64,000 bases of DNA from Bacteroidia bacterium (GTDB lineage Bacteria > Bacteroidota > Bacteroidia > J057): contig JALEFZ010000005.1 in NCBI GenBank assembly GCA_022760475.1, positions 1 to 64,000 on the forward strand, given 5' to 3'. A program made the position numbers and the translations under genes. Under the pieces are notes generated by a model. It was given only the letters and a program-made list of their open reading frames with translations. It was not told the DNA's origin and did not search any database. The first letter of the stretch is position 1, and every line of letters begins with the position of its first letter. Below are positions 23,900 through 33,037 of this stretch, piece after piece.

Positions 23900-26353
23900 T
23901 TATTTCTTTTTGCCTCGACTTTCCATGTTTCTGTTTTTTACGTACTTCTCTAGCCACTGGTCTTGCTCCCAAAGTACATGGAGAACAGATTCTCGGGCTG
24001 AGTATCCATGGCTTTCTTTTGGAAGCATAACCAACCTCACCGTAGCACCCAAGCCTTTGAGGGCATTGAAATATCGCTCACTTTGCATAGGGTAAGTACC
24101 GGAATTGTTGTCTTCCATTCCATGAATCAAAAGCAGTGGAGTTTTCATTTTCTCAGCATGCATGAATGGAGACATGGTGTAATAGACATTAGGAGCTTCC
24201 CAATAATTTCGTTCCTCACGTTGGAATCCAAATGGGGTAAGTGTACGGTTATAAGCGCCTGAACGAGCGATTCCCGCAGCGAACAAGTTAGAGTGTGAAA
24301 GTAGATTAGCCGTCATGAAGGCTCCATAAGAGTGTCCACCTACGGCTACTCTATTGCGATCTATGTATCCAAGCTCATCCACAGCATCAATGGCCGCCTT
24401 TGCATTCCCTACCAACTGCTTCCTGAAACTGTCATTGGGCTCTTCATCGCCTTCACCAATAATTGGAAATGCAGCATCATCCAGGACTGCATAGCCTCTG
24501 GCTAGCCAGAATACGGGTGAACCATAGTAGACATAGGTAAATTCGTAAGGAGAGGAAGTAACCTGTCCGCCTGAGGATTTATCCTTATATTCTACAGGAT
24601 AGGCCCACATAATCATGGGAAGTTTTTCTTTTTTCTCTTTGTCGTATCCAGGAGGAAGGTAAAGGACTCCAGAAAGTTCCAGGCCATCTTCTCTTTTATA
24701 CTTGATTACTTCTTTATGCGCATCCCCTAACTTTGCGAAAGGATTTTTGAAACTGGTAACAGGAGTCAGTGGCTGCTTTTTGGCCTTGATGTCCCTGATG
24801 TAATAGTTAGGGAATTGGTTCGGAGATTCTACCCTTACCAGGAACTTGCCTTTCTTCAAGTCTATGGCATCATATACCCGCTCTAGCGTTCCATTATCTT
24901 CGGCTCTCCAAAGCCTTTTGACTTCTCCTGTCTCTATATCTCTTTGATCTACGAAAGGGAATATTCCTTCAGGGCTATAACCAGCACCTATGAGTGTAAG
25001 TTTACCTTTCTGAATATCCAGAACAGATCGACCCATTTCATTCTTTTTAGTTACAAAAGAACCAGGTGAGCTATACCTGTCCTGGTAATTTCGGTCATAA
25101 AGAACCTGCGCTTCCTGGTCAGAATTCGATGGGTTAAACAGGTACGTTTTGGAGTTTCTGTTTAAGAACCAGCGGTCATAAGCCACTGCGTGTTCATCAT
25201 CTCCCCAAGTCAAACCAGCAAAACGGTTTTTCAGTTTGATCAAGCTCTTGGCCTCCCCCTGGAAGGGAGCTGGCTGTTCGAAGACTTCCTCTCTGAATTC
25301 CACTTCTTTTGCAGGATCACCTCCATCGAGTGCCTCTACCCACACAAGTGTGGAAGGCTTGTCAGCTCTCCATCGGAAACTCCTTTTACCCGTTCTTACT
25401 GCATTGAAGCCTTTAGGCAGTTCTTCCATCAAGGGAACTTCCTCCACAGTTTTTACCAATTTCCCATTAAGGTCATACACCTGAAATACAGTAGGGAATC
25501 GGTAATAAGGAACCAGGTAAGAGAATGGAGTGGAAATCTTGTTTAGCAATACATATTGTCCATCTGGCGAAAGGCTCATGGAGCCATACATGTCTTCGCT
25601 TAACCACTTTTTCGCATTTCCATCCATGTCAACTTTGAATATCTCTGACTTGGCGAGGGTTTCAAAGTTTTGCTCATCTATTTTATCCTTCAAAAGATCC
25701 TGGTAGGTCCTGTTTTGGGCTTTTTGGCCATCGTTCACAGAGATTTTGGGACCCGTCGGTACCACTGCACTGCGTTCGATTATATCAGGGCGGTTGGCAG
25801 GCAACATTCTGATAAGGATACTTTTGCTGTCCCTTGTCCAAACCATTACTCCACCCATGTTGGCATGAACATTAGCTTCCGAAAGTTTTTTTGCGTTTCC
25901 ACTTTCGATGTCCAGCATCCATAGTTCCGCTCCTTTGGCTGTGGTGTGGAGGAAAGCCATCTTCGTTTCATCTGGAGACCAGGCAAAATTACTCAGCTTA
26001 GGCTTATTTGGGAGACCCTTTACCCCTGTTGATCCCTCTCCCAATCTTAGGATCTCCAGATTGGTATAATGACGTGTTCTTGATCCTGTATTGGTTACGG
26101 GATTGATTCGGAGACCGCCCAAGCGCATTTCCTTCTGGGACAGTTCGTCTATGCTCTTAAACTGACTCCTATCTGCCATGATAAATATGTCTCCCTCGTC
26201 GTTCCACATACTTACCGGCGGCAATTTGGCATCAGCCAGTTCTAAAATTTCTTGGGGGGGAAGTTGGTATTCGAGGTCTATTTGCGATATCATAAAGTTT
26301 GGTGATAGCAACAGGCCTAGTAACAAGCATTTTAAATGAAAATCAAGTTTCAT
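23900..26353 (-). CDS. S9 family prolyl-oligopeptidase-like serine peptidase
   Basis: 817 aa from the ATG at 26353. This start gives a normal signal peptide (MKLDFHLKCLLLGLLLSPNF); the frame itself stays open 22 codons further up. An N-terminal beta-propeller (about 45-560, WSPDETKMAFLHTT, LSPDGQYVLLNK) is followed by an alpha/beta hydrolase domain with the nucleophile motif GGHSYGAF (near 674), an aspartate in LLIHGMEDNNSGT and the catalytic histidine in KESHGYSARES (near 781). It resembles glutamyl endopeptidase-like S9 proteins of Bacteroidota, which degrade peptides in the periplasm. It ends in a terminator and lies next to the ECF-linked genes but lacks their promoter motif. Confidence 0.87.
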   Translation of the reverse strand: MKLDFHLKCLLLGLLLSPNFMISQIDLEYQLPPQEILELADAKLPPVSMWNDEGDIFIMADRSQFKSIDELSQKEMRLGGLRINPVTNTGSRTRHYTNLEILRLGEGSTGVKGLPNKPKLSNFAWSPDETKMAFLHTTAKGAELWMLDIESGNAKKLSEANVHANMGGVMVWTRDSKSILIRMLPANRPDIIERSAVVPTGPKISVNDGQKAQNRTYQDLLKDKIDEQNFETLAKSEIFKVDMDGNAKKWLSEDMYGSMSLSPDGQYVLLNKISTPFSYLVPYYRFPTVFQVYDLNGKLVKTVEEVPLMEELPKGFNAVRTGKRSFRWRADKPSTLVWVEALDGGDPAKEVEFREEVFEQPAPFQGEAKSLIKLKNRFAGLTWGDDEHAVAYDRWFLNRNSKTYLFNPSNSDQEAQVLYDRNYQDRYSSPGSFVTKKNEMGRSVLDIQKGKLTLIGAGYSPEGIFPFVDQRDIETGEVKRLWRAEDNGTLERVYDAIDLKKGKFLVRVESPNQFPNYYIRDIKAKKQPLTPVTSFKNPFAKLGDAHKEVIKYKREDGLELSGVLYLPPGYDKEKKEKLPMIMWAYPVEYKDKSSGGQVTSSPYEFTYVYYGSPVFWLARGYAVLDDAAFPIIGEGDEEPNDSFRKQLVGNAKAAIDAVDELGYIDRNRVAVGGHSYGAFMTANLLSHSNLFAAGIARSGAYNRTLTPFGFQREERNYWEAPNVYYTMSPFMHAEKMKTPLLLIHGMEDNNSGTYPMQSERYFNALKGLGATVRLVMLPKESHGYSARESVLHVLWEQDQWLEKYVKNRNMESRGKKK

Positions 26354-26465
26354 AGCAGAGATTTTTTGAATGGAAACCAATAAGCCTAAAAAATAAGGAT
26401 TTCGAACAAAAAATGACAAATGCTGGACTCAGGGATTATTGGGTTTTTTGATAAACAGTTGGCAT

Positions 26466-26479
26466 AGGTATAAATACCT
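26466..26479. promoter_or_regulatory. AGGTAT-AA-ATACCT palindrome in a divergent promoter region
   Basis: A perfect 14-bp palindrome lies between the divergent S9 peptidase and lipoprotein genes, framed by AACAG and TGTTT. It has the size of a repressor operator. No regulator gene lies next to it. Confidence 0.3.
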
Positions 26480-26588
26480 GTTTCTACAAGTATAACTATC
26501 CCTTTTTCCTTCCGATTTATTGAATTATTTAAATTAGATCTATATTTATTGAAAACGCACTTCTGTATCCTCCTAATAATTAGCTGTT

Positions 26589-27380
26589 ATGAAATTTTTG
26601 CACACCCCGTTTCAAATTAGCCTTATCTTTTTGATTATAATGGCCGCGTGGTCTTGTAAAAGCGAAAGTGAACAACAGGCAACTTTTGAAAGGATTTGTG
26701 CCTCAGACCCAACTATTTGTGAGCTTACCGATAGACTGGTCTCCCCTGATACAGTAGCAACCTGGCTTCAACAATTTCAGGACCTCTACGAAGAAAATGG
26801 TCAGCCTGTACCGGATACTTTCCGGTGTCCAACCGCAGCTTTGCAAAACTTTGTGGACGGATATGATGGTTTCAGGGTTTATTTCGGCCTGGCGAGTGAA
26901 AACCTGAACACGATAAGGCTTATCGTCACGAGGTTTGATACCACCAATTGTTCGGATATTGATGTGAATCTGGATGAGAACCTCTTTTATTGGAATGGGG
27001 ACAGTATGATTGAAGCAAGTATTCTAACAGAAACGTGGAGGAGTTTCTTCGATGGTATTGGTACTTGCGACACGGTGATAGAAGATCCCATTACGGGTGA
27101 TTGGGTACAACCCAAGTTGGCCTTTGCATTTAATGTTACGAAGGCGAAAGCAGACTTTCTGGATTCTACGCAGTATGCCTACGTTGCAGCAAGCATAGGT
27201 CTCGAAGAGATCCCTGCTGTTGACCCCCTGCCCTCCTACTATCAATTCAAATTGGTATTGAGTGGGGATGAGGGAACGGGTGAAAGCGAAAGCGCTTATC
27301 TCGATTTTGCACAACCCTGTCCTATTCTGTGTGGGTCAAAAAACAAGCTTCAGACCTCCGAAATAGCTTCAAATCAATAA
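26589..27380 (+). CDS. Hypothetical lipoprotein, first gene of a sensor unit
   Basis: 263 aa with a lipoprotein signal ending in MAAWSCKSESEQ (cysteine 23). The body has several cysteines (ERICASDPTICELTD, DTFRCPTAALQ, TTNCSDID, GTCDTVIED, FAQPCPILCGSK) that could form disulfides in the periplasm. I do not recognise a family. It lies 20 nt before the 7-TM gene, and the next two genes overlap, so it is likely part of one transcript with a histidine kinase and response regulator. It could bind the signal that the membrane partner reads, but that is only inferred from position. Confidence 0.65.
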   Translation: MKFLHTPFQISLIFLIIMAAWSCKSESEQQATFERICASDPTICELTDRLVSPDTVATWLQQFQDLYEENGQPVPDTFRCPTAALQNFVDGYDGFRVYFGLASENLNTIRLIVTRFDTTNCSDIDVNLDENLFYWNGDSMIEASILTETWRSFFDGIGTCDTVIEDPITGDWVQPKLAFAFNVTKAKADFLDSTQYAYVAASIGLEEIPAVDPLPSYYQFKLVLSGDEGTGESESAYLDFAQPCPILCGSKNKLQTSEIASNQ

Positions 27381-27400
27381 CCTAAAGGGAGAATCAGGCT

Positions 27401-28069
27401 ATGGAAGATTGGTTAGGTTCATTGATATATGCGACAAAATGGGTCGTTTTTATTCCCTTCGTGGTGGGACTCATTAGGTGGAGGCAGCTCCATATTTCTC
27501 AAAAGTTGATATTTGGCTTAACTGTTGTAGCCATATTGGCTGAATTATCCAGCCTGATACTCAGCCGAACCATCGGAAATAACCTGGTAGTCTTACATAT
27601 ATTCGTCTTGCTGGAATTCATCCTTCTTACCCTTGCATTTTCAAGGGGGTATAGGAATTATATTTCCAGGAATGGGGAGTTGTTAATTATTTCAGGCTTC
27701 GGCCTTATCTGTATATTGAATGTAATTTTCTTCCAAGGCCTATTTGAATACAGTTCAAATACCAGAACCCTGGAGGCTATTTTTCTCATAGCGATGGCTA
27801 TGGGATTCTTTGTTCTGTCCCTTAAAAGATTAGACATCAAAGATTTGAATAGCCATCCGATGTTTTGGGTAAGTGCAGGAGTGCTGCTATACTTTACGGC
27901 AAATCTCCTTTTGTTCATCTACAGCAATTATGTAGGAAAGCTAGGTCAGTCATCTGAAATCGGTGCATTAACATTCAAAGAAATTTGGGCCATTCATGGC
28001 ATATTAAATACTATATTATACCTCTTTTATACTCGTGCTATATTATGTCATTGGAAGGAATCACAGTAA
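27401..28069 (+). CDS. Seven-helix membrane protein upstream of a histidine kinase
   Basis: 222 aa with seven hydrophobic helices, at about residues 8-26, 36-55, 62-82, 91-109, 121-140, 154-173 and 191-215. No catalytic motif is visible. The final part (AIHGILNTILYLFYTRAILCHW) is like that of membrane proteins found beside HisKA_3 kinases in related bacteria, from memory. Its 3' end overlaps the kinase gene by 25 nt. I infer that it is the membrane sensor or a partner of that kinase, which has hardly any input domain of its own. Confidence 0.65.
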   Translation: MEDWLGSLIYATKWVVFIPFVVGLIRWRQLHISQKLIFGLTVVAILAELSSLILSRTIGNNLVVLHIFVLLEFILLTLAFSRGYRNYISRNGELLIISGFGLICILNVIFFQGLFEYSSNTRTLEAIFLIAMAMGFFVLSLKRLDIKDLNSHPMFWVSAGVLLYFTANLLLFIYSNYVGKLGQSSEIGALTFKEIWAIHGILNTILYLFYTRAILCHWKESQ

Positions 28070-28863
28070 CATATATACTCTTGGCCGGGGCTTTGGTCTT
28101 CACTGTTGTGATCCTTGTCATATTGCTGTTGATCATCAATGGCAAAAGACAGCTAATGGTACAAAGAATGGCTGAGCAAGAGCAAGAAACCGAACAGCAA
28201 AGGGAACTTTTGGCTGCTTTGGTCATGGTTCAGGAAAATGAAAGGCAAAAAATAGCCAAAGACCTTCACGATGGGGTTGGAGCTACTCTTTCACTGGTAA
28301 AATTACAATTTGCACAGGTGGCTAATCATGTTCCTGAACAGGCTAGAGCCGAATTTGCTAAACCCAGCAACAACCTCTCCGATGCAATCTGGAAAGTAAG
28401 GCAGATCTCCCACGACCTGCTACCTCCTACCCTGGACCACCTTGGACTAGGCTCTGCCCTGGAAAGGCTTTTTATCCAGGTGCAAGAAGGTAAAAATATT
28501 CGCATCAGCTTCAATTCAAGCAGGGTTCCGTATCGGATACCACAGAAGCATGAAATGCTTATCTACCGAATCGTCAACGAACTCACCAATCAAAGCATCC
28601 AACATGCAAATGCGACTTTAATCAAATGCATTCTCAACTACGAACTGGAAGGCCTTGTCATAATTTTTAGTGATAATGGCAAAGGACTCGACCAGCAAAG
28701 CCTTGAACAACTCAAACATGAGGCAGGACTGGGTTGGAAAAATATCCAATCCCGTCTTCAGGTCATGAATGGTAGCATCTCCTTTTTGGAGAATGATAAT
28801 TCAGGACTAGCCTTGAGAATTTTTGTCCCCCAAACCCCTAAATCAATCAAAAATGCCCCTTAA
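28045..28863 (+). CDS. HisKA_3-type sensor histidine kinase (minimal)
   Basis: 272 aa starting at MSLEGITVTY. The open frame extends 20 codons further up but those lie inside the upstream gene. One membrane helix (about 9-32) leads into a short coiled coil, then the HisKA_3 box ERQKIAKDLHDGVG with the phospho-acceptor His75, and an HATPase domain with an N-box (VNELTNQSIQHAN) and DNGKGL. There is no periplasmic or PAS sensing domain. The N-box has Gln where the family usually has an Asn/Lys pair, which may weaken ATP binding. The response regulator starts inside the last codons of this gene, so the two form a coupled pair. Confidence 0.85.
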   Translation: MSLEGITVTYILLAGALVFTVVILVILLLIINGKRQLMVQRMAEQEQETEQQRELLAALVMVQENERQKIAKDLHDGVGATLSLVKLQFAQVANHVPEQARAEFAKPSNNLSDAIWKVRQISHDLLPPTLDHLGLGSALERLFIQVQEGKNIRISFNSSRVPYRIPQKHEMLIYRIVNELTNQSIQHANATLIKCILNYELEGLVIIFSDNGKGLDQQSLEQLKHEAGLGWKNIQSRLQVMNGSISFLENDNSGLALRIFVPQTPKSIKNAP

Positions 28864-29530
28864 TCAAATCAACATTGCTCTGTGTGATGATCATAAACTC
28901 TTTCGAGAGGGAATGAAATCCATTCTTCAACAGAATGAAGGATTTGATGTGATTATCGAAGCGGAAAACGGAAAAGACCTTTTGGATAAACTGGAAGATC
29001 TAAAACCCCAATCCCCTGACATTATCCTCCTTGATCTTGAAATGCCTGAACTTGATGGCATTGCAACCCTTCCTTTTCTTCAAGAAAAGCATGGCGATGT
29101 CCATGTGATTATTCTTTCCATGCATTCAGATGAAAGTCTGATGGCCCACCTTATGGAAAAAGGTGCCAATGGCTATGTCCTGAAAGATGCGGATGGAGAC
29201 GAACTCAAAGAAGCCATCGAAGGTACCTTGAACAATGGATATTTCTTTAGTGAGGATGTGTCCAAAGCCATGCTGAACCAACTTGTGAAGAAGAATAAAA
29301 TTAAGCCGGCTTTTAAAAATAATATCCAACTGACAGATCGGGAAACAGAAGTTTTGATGCTCATTTGTAAGGAAATGACCACTGCGGAGATCGCGGAAAA
29401 ACTTTTCTTGAGTCCCAGAACTGTTGAAGGTTATCGGAACAGACTTTTGGAGAAGACCGGAGCAAGAAATACTGCTGGATTGGTATTATTTGCATCCAAG
29501 TCGGAACTGTTGGACTCTTGGGGAATATGA
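28853..29530 (+). CDS. NarL/LuxR-type response regulator
   Basis: 225 aa from the ATG at 28853, overlapping the kinase stop by 11 nt. The receiver domain has the acidic pair DD (12-13), phospho-acceptor Asp61 (IILLDLEMPELDG) and a conserved lysine in YVLKDADGDE. The C-terminal LuxR HTH (about 155-215) reads LTDRETEVLMLICKEMTTAE and then LFLSPRTVEGYRNRLLEK. It should be phosphorylated by the adjacent kinase and bind DNA as a dimer. Targets are not visible. Its stop is 6 nt from that of the opposing T9SS gene. Confidence 0.9.
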   Translation: MPLNQINIALCDDHKLFREGMKSILQQNEGFDVIIEAENGKDLLDKLEDLKPQSPDIILLDLEMPELDGIATLPFLQEKHGDVHVIILSMHSDESLMAHLMEKGANGYVLKDADGDELKEAIEGTLNNGYFFSEDVSKAMLNQLVKKNKIKPAFKNNIQLTDRETEVLMLICKEMTTAEIAEKLFLSPRTVEGYRNRLLEKTGARNTAGLVLFASKSELLDSWGI

Positions 29531-29536
29531 TCCTCC

Positions 29537-31093
29537 TCAGTTGTGGTCAACTACTATTTTGCGTTGGGTGCTCAGGTTTCCTGCCTTGATTTTGGCAATG
29601 TAGATTCCGCTTTCCCAATTATCGACTACCAAGACATAAATGTTAGAGTCTTCTGGGAGGACTTGCCGTTTGATCAATTGACCCGCACTTGTATAAATCC
29701 GAATTTCTGAATTGGCTTTGAAATTATTTCGCCAGTTGATGATGGCGTAATCCTTAGCCGGATTGGGAAAAATTGACCATTCATCCAGAAGTCTGTTTTC
29801 CACAATAGCAGGAGTAAGTTTCCACTCAATGGGTTGTGAGAATGCCTCGCAACCCTCCTGACCCTTTATATTCACCCTATAAATTCCATCTTTTTCTGGT
29901 CGAATGTAAGGCCTCAACTCACCTTCCAGTGGTTCACCGTCCAGCCACCACTGGATTCCATGATGCTTTACATCTAACCATAGAGAATCTCCATTGCTCT
30001 GGATAAGTGGGGGAGTCTCCATGGAGACCAGTTCTACTTGAAATCGTTCCTTATCGGGGCAACGAACATTTTCCAACTCATAAGTAATTTCATAGGAACC
30101 TTGGCTCAGTCCTCTGGTATGAAATTCTTCCTGCCATACACCTTCCCCTGAAAACCTACCACCTGGAGGATGGGCACTTAACTGGATGGTATCGCTACCC
30201 ACACAAATAGGTGGAATAGTTGGAAAAGAAAAATTTGGCCTGGGTAAGACTTCAAAAAGGGAAGAAATAGAATCTGTGCATCCCCATTTTTCGATTACAT
30301 AAGAGATTTTGTGGAGCCCCGGGCCTGCTAACTCAGGATAAAATGTCGAGTCCCCCAAACCTGTTCCAGCTAGGTAACCTCCTTTGGGAAGTCCCTTTGA
30401 AAGTATTACAGGCTGATCTGTCAGGCAATAAGTTGAATCTGTTACAGGGAAACTTTCTACCTCAGGTACTGGAAGAATTTCTATATCAGCTGAGCTACGT
30501 GCCCTACACCCATTCGGAGCTTCATATTCATATTGTATAGTAAATAATGCTGGGATCAAGTCCACAGGATCAAACTTTCCATCCTCAACTCCAGGACCGA
30601 AGTATCTTCCCCCTGCTGGTTGGCCATGATTCAAGCTAATAGGTGCTGAGTTGAGACAAACTTTGGGCAGTGGGTCAATGCTTACCTCAGGCAATGTGTT
30701 GACCCAGGTTTTTTCTTTCCAGATTAGTGATTTGGAATTGTTTCTAGAATTGCTCAGCAAAAATTCTATGGCGGTTTTTTCTTCAAAGGTGTTGGGGAGT
30801 TCAATTGTAAATTGTCCTTCTGCTTGGTTCAGGTGAAGTTCCCCTATTATCACAGGCTTGAAATCCAATTCCTCAAGTTGTCGGTAGGATAGGAAAAATA
30901 CCGAATCCTTGGCTACAAGTTTTTCTCCATTCAGGATGGTCAGAACCAATGAGTCTCCAGAGCAATATTCGTTTTTGTCCAGAAAAATTTTTGTATTGCT
31001 TCTAGCATAAAGGCTATTGGGGCTATTCCACCCAATCAAAAATAGTGTTAAGAAAAAAATCACCAGCGAGCCTCTGCCATTCATGTTAATCAA
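29537..31093 (-). CDS. Secreted T9SS cargo with Ig-like repeats
   Basis: 518 aa with a signal peptide (hydrophobic about 9-23, cleavage after SLYA). The middle part has three to four related strand-rich units of about 80-90 residues, each with a phrase such as VCLNSAPISLNHGQPAGGRYFGPGV or ICVGSDTIQLSAHPPGGRFSGEGV, as in gliding-motility-associated or adhesin-like surface proteins. A type A sorting domain closes it (WSIFPNPAKDYAIINWRNNF, WESGIYIAKIKAGN). It should be displayed on the cell surface or released. No enzymatic motif is visible. Confidence 0.82.
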   Translation of the reverse strand: MINMNGRGSLVIFFLTLFLIGWNSPNSLYARSNTKIFLDKNEYCSGDSLVLTILNGEKLVAKDSVFFLSYRQLEELDFKPVIIGELHLNQAEGQFTIELPNTFEEKTAIEFLLSNSRNNSKSLIWKEKTWVNTLPEVSIDPLPKVCLNSAPISLNHGQPAGGRYFGPGVEDGKFDPVDLIPALFTIQYEYEAPNGCRARSSADIEILPVPEVESFPVTDSTYCLTDQPVILSKGLPKGGYLAGTGLGDSTFYPELAGPGLHKISYVIEKWGCTDSISSLFEVLPRPNFSFPTIPPICVGSDTIQLSAHPPGGRFSGEGVWQEEFHTRGLSQGSYEITYELENVRCPDKERFQVELVSMETPPLIQSNGDSLWLDVKHHGIQWWLDGEPLEGELRPYIRPEKDGIYRVNIKGQEGCEAFSQPIEWKLTPAIVENRLLDEWSIFPNPAKDYAIINWRNNFKANSEIRIYTSAGQLIKRQVLPEDSNIYVLVVDNWESGIYIAKIKAGNLSTQRKIVVDHN

Positions 31094-31325
31094 TAGATTA
31101 GGGCTTTATCAATTTGTATGGACAAAATAGCTCCCTTTTTTTAAAGTTTTAATTCGTCCTTGGTTGATATCTAATTCCTGAAATATTCGAGCTTATTCAG
31201 GTAAAATTTTCTCAAGTTGTTCATAAATCGGGCCGACTTTGACAAAAAACGTATAAAGGGGTGGCAATTTTGAATATTCTGATTAAAATAAAGCCTATTC
31301 TGTATTGATCATTCTTCCTAAATCC

Positions 31326-32381
31326 ATGAAAATAAATCTAAAGATTACCTTGGTTGCATTACTTGTTGCGCTTTGTCAATTTCATTTACAAGCCCAAAAT
31401 GACAGTACAAAATTGGTAAACCCCAAACCTTCCGATGAGGCAAAAGCCCTCTATGCTTACTTACTTTCCATATCAGGAAAAAAGACCCTTGCGGGTCAAC
31501 ACTGTCCACCACTTCTGGCTGATACAAGGTTGTCAGTAGTCCATCGGAAAACCAAACAGTATCCAGCATTATTTGGTCAGGATTTTGGTTTTAGCTATCC
31601 AGGCTACTGGGACGGGATAAATTACCGTCAACAAATTGTAGACAATGCTATACGAAGGCATGAGCAAGGATTCATTATCAGCTTGATGTGGCATGCTGTA
31701 CCTCCAACTATGGATGAACCTGTCAGCTTTGAGGAGGGCATACAAGGTAGCCTCAGCCCTTCCCAATGGGAAGAACTCCTGACAGAAGGAAGTCCCCTCA
31801 ACGAGAGGTGGAAATCGCAAGTCGATGTAATCGCGTGGTTTTTAAAGCAATTGAAGTACGCCAAAGTCCCGGTGATTTGGAGGCCCTACCATGAGATGAA
31901 TGGAGGTTGGTTTTGGTGGGGCAAGAAGAAGGGGGAATATCAGGAGCTCTATCGGATGTTGTTTGACCGATTGGTGAAGTTTCACAAGCTCAACAACCTC
32001 ATTTGGGTATACAATACCAATGAAATCAAATTGGGGGTGGATGGACACGAAGTTTATTATCCTGGAGATGAATACGTAGACATCATAGCTACTGATGTGT
32101 ATCGCACGGGCTATAATGAAGCGAATTATAAGCAACTGACACAGCTAGCCCAAAAAAGCAACAAACCCATTGCACTCGGAGAAGTGGGCATTCCTCCTTC
32201 CGTAGAAATCCTAAAAAACCAGCCTAAATGGCTATGGTTCATGAAGTGGGACGATCCAGGATCAGATGACCCTAAAAGATTTGGCAAACTTTACGAGTCT
32301 GAAAATGTACTCAAACTAAGTGATTTGCCATGGACAAAGGAGAAAAATCCCCGCCTGCATTATCCCGTACTGAAAGACTAG
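31326..32381 (+). CDS. Glycoside hydrolase family 26 (beta-mannanase-like)
   Basis: 351 aa from the ATG at 31326, which gives a standard signal peptide (MKINLKITLVALLVALCQFH, cleavage after LQAQ). The acid/base glutamate lies in WRPYHEMNGGWFWWG (E190) and the nucleophile in ALGEVG (E286), the two GH26 catalytic motifs. It should cut beta-1,4-mannan or a related beta-glucan in the periplasm or outside; no sorting domain or lipobox is present. It is a lone gene without Sus-type transporters. Its stop overlaps the stop of the opposing response regulator by two bases. Confidence 0.88.
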   Translation: MKINLKITLVALLVALCQFHLQAQNDSTKLVNPKPSDEAKALYAYLLSISGKKTLAGQHCPPLLADTRLSVVHRKTKQYPALFGQDFGFSYPGYWDGINYRQQIVDNAIRRHEQGFIISLMWHAVPPTMDEPVSFEEGIQGSLSPSQWEELLTEGSPLNERWKSQVDVIAWFLKQLKYAKVPVIWRPYHEMNGGWFWWGKKKGEYQELYRMLFDRLVKFHKLNNLIWVYNTNEIKLGVDGHEVYYPGDEYVDIIATDVYRTGYNEANYKQLTQLAQKSNKPIALGEVGIPPSVEILKNQPKWLWFMKWDDPGSDDPKRFGKLYESENVLKLSDLPWTKEKNPRLHYPVLKD

Positions 32382-33025
32382 TCAATGAAGCCCTTGTCCT
32401 TGGCATATGCAACAAGGGCAGTCATGTTATTTAACCCCAACATGGTTTTTGCCTTGTGGATCATGTTTTTCCTATGGCGGGCGATGGTTTCCGGAGCGCG
32501 GTGCAGCTTTTTACTAATTTCTACCGTGGTAAGCCCCAGTGCTATAAGGTTTATGATTTCCAGCTCCCTTTTCGTGAAGCCAAACTCCTGGCTATTAATG
32601 TTTTCTGATTCTTTTTGCTTTCCTTTGCCGTAAATTTGCCATACTTCCTCGCTATAGTAGATATTGCCCATTCGGACTTTTTCTATGGCTTTAAATATTT
32701 CTTTTTGGCCTAGGTCTTTGAGGACATATCCATCGATTTTTTCCTGGATCAATGGTTTGATAGACCTGTAGTCTGCGTTCATGCTTAGGGCAATGACCCT
32801 CAAGTCCGGATAGGTCTTTTTGATTTCTCGGAAAGCTTCAAAGCCGTTCATTTTGGGCATAGACAAATCCAGGAATACGATGTCTGGTTGCTTGATTTTG
32901 AGCAATTCCATCAGCCTTTCTCCATTTGAGGCCTGACCAATAACCTCAATGCCTTTTTGAGCAAGGATCAGGGTAATTCCATCCATGAATACCTGATGAT
33001 CGTCTGCAAGAATTACTTTTACCAT
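32378..33025 (-). CDS. NarL/LuxR-type response regulator
   Basis: 215 aa. The receiver domain has Asp8/Asp9, phospho-acceptor Asp53 (VFLDLSMPKMNG) and a lysine in YVLKDLGQ. A LuxR-type HTH follows (about 148-205; FTKRELEIINLIALGLTTVE then LHRAPETIARHRKNMI). The gene begins 12 nt after the TPR histidine kinase, its probable partner. Response regulators of this kind in Bacteroidota often act with TPR-containing kinases and no transmembrane sensor module. Targets are unknown. Confidence 0.9.
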   Translation of the reverse strand: MVKVILADDHQVFMDGITLILAQKGIEVIGQASNGERLMELLKIKQPDIVFLDLSMPKMNGFEAFREIKKTYPDLRVIALSMNADYRSIKPLIQEKIDGYVLKDLGQKEIFKAIEKVRMGNIYYSEEVWQIYGKGKQKESENINSQEFGFTKRELEIINLIALGLTTVEISKKLHRAPETIARHRKNMIHKAKTMLGLNNMTALVAYAKDKGFID

Positions 33026-33037
33026 GATATAAGCAGT

